DNA of 8,156 bases from an uncultured Anaerolineales bacterium (GTDB lineage Bacteria > Chloroflexota > Anaerolineae > Anaerolineales > Villigracilaceae): positions 1-8,156 of the forward strand of contig CALLJA010000484.1 of the NCBI GenBank assembly GCA_938008865.1. Direction: 5' to 3'. Shown here one piece after another: positions 7,641 to 8,156 of the stretch. The first letter of the stretch is position 1, and every line of letters starts with the position of its first letter. Under the pieces are notes generated by a model. The model was not told where the DNA came from. It did not search any database and saw nothing but the letters and a program-made list of their open reading frames with translations. Made by a program: the position numbers and the translations under genes.

Positions 7641-8156
7641 CTATTTGCGGGCGTTGACCGACTTGAGCGCGCGGTCGAGGTTGTGGCGCAGGCGGCTGTA
7701 TTGCAGGGAGAGCTCCTGGTAGCTTTTCACCCGCAGGTCGCCCTCCTGCTGGGCGTCTTCCATAATGAAGCGCAACTGGTTGAGGTTGGCGTCCACCACC
7801 AGCCGGCGGATCTTGATCACGCCGCGGAACAACTCTTCCAACAGGCGGTCATCCACGGGGTCGAGGTTTTCGCTGTGGGCCAGCAGGTCCTTCGCCAGCC
7901 CCAACAGGTCTTCGGGGAGGCGGGCGGTCACGTAAGCGTGGTGGTCGGCCTCCACCTGTTCGAGCGACTGGCGGATCACACGGAAGAACAACTGATGGTC
8001 AGTATACTCGAAATCCTCGGGCGAGAGGGCGGCCAGCCCGGCCTCCTCCAGCAGGCGGTCGAGGCGGTAGCACAACTCGGGTTTGCGGAATAGAACACCC
8101 AGGGCCTGCAATTCGATCTTCTGGCCCGGGCGGACGGCCTCCGCGGCGGGCATTTC
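7641..8156 (-). CDS. dnaG: DNA primase (DnaG), C-terminal 171 residues; gene enters from the right edge
   Basis: The visible frame is open to the right edge and ends with TAG at 7641, so only the C-terminal part is here; a Met codon at 8153 is probably internal. The segment is almost entirely predicted helix. It has a DnaB-interaction-domain look: LGVLFRKPELCYRL near the start, then DFEYTDHQLFFRVI, resembling the 'hPEL ... DF...H..ih..i' pattern of DnaG C-termini, and a long basic/acidic helix at the end (YQELSLQYSRLRHNLDRAL). Zinc-binding and TOPRIM catalytic domains would lie outside the window. Assignment rests on this weak pattern plus position: it is directly upstream of rpoD in the same direction, as dnaG is in many bacteria. 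In the cell it would make RNA primers for replication and contact the replicative helicase. Confidence 0.8.
   Translation of the reverse strand, partial: EMPAAEAVRPGQKIELQALGVLFRKPELCYRLDRLLEEAGLAALSPEDFEYTDHQLFFRVIRQSLEQVEADHHAYVTARLPEDLLGLAKDLLAHSENLDPVDDRLLEELFRGVIKIRRLVVDANLNQLRFIMEDAQQEGDLRVKSYQELSLQYSRLRHNLDRALKSVNARK

Overview
The window carries two blocks of genes, all read on the minus strand, so the biological order runs from high to low coordinates: 3' end of dnaG - primary sigma factor gene (rpoD/sigA) - terminator - promoter region - nuoA-nuoB-nuoC-nuoD-nuoE-nuoF-nuoG (cut by the left edge). No mobile element, CRISPR array, tRNA or rRNA is visible. Coding DNA is GC-rich. The only clearly AT-rich stretch is the gap between rpoD and nuoA.

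Organism: a bacterium, most likely of the Chloroflexota (Anaerolineae-like). This rests on remembered protein features: the extra segment in sigma region 3, the character of the DnaG C-terminus, separate nuoC and nuoD genes, and a Thermus-like NuoG cysteine layout. No single feature proves it, and the phylum call is moderately confident.

Block 1 (about 5896-8156) is the classical macromolecular-synthesis pairing of DNA primase and principal sigma factor. dnaG and rpoD are 60 nt apart with no terminator between them. A good intrinsic terminator follows rpoD.

Block 2 (1-5847) is the first half of a complex I (NADH:quinone oxidoreductase) operon. A sigma-70-type promoter lies 48 nt or more upstream of nuoA. 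A CRP/FNR-like dyad directly abuts its -35 element, where a class II activator would sit. The genes are tightly packed: nuoA/B overlap by 10 nt, nuoC/D are 2 nt apart, nuoD/E share ATGA, nuoE/F share TAATG, and nuoF/G are 10 nt apart. The one loose junction is nuoB-nuoC (63 nt), which holds two GC-rich inverted repeats. Fe-S, FMN/NAD and quinone-site residues are all present, so the genes encode a complete NADH-input module (NuoEFG) and the connecting Q-module (NuoBCD). The remaining membrane subunits (NuoH-N) would be expected beyond the left edge.

I found no undescribed system here. The region is conserved housekeeping DNA. The points worth a second look are regulatory (the nuo operator, the nuoB-nuoC hairpins) and structural (sigma factor insertions, the extra NuoG cluster ligands).
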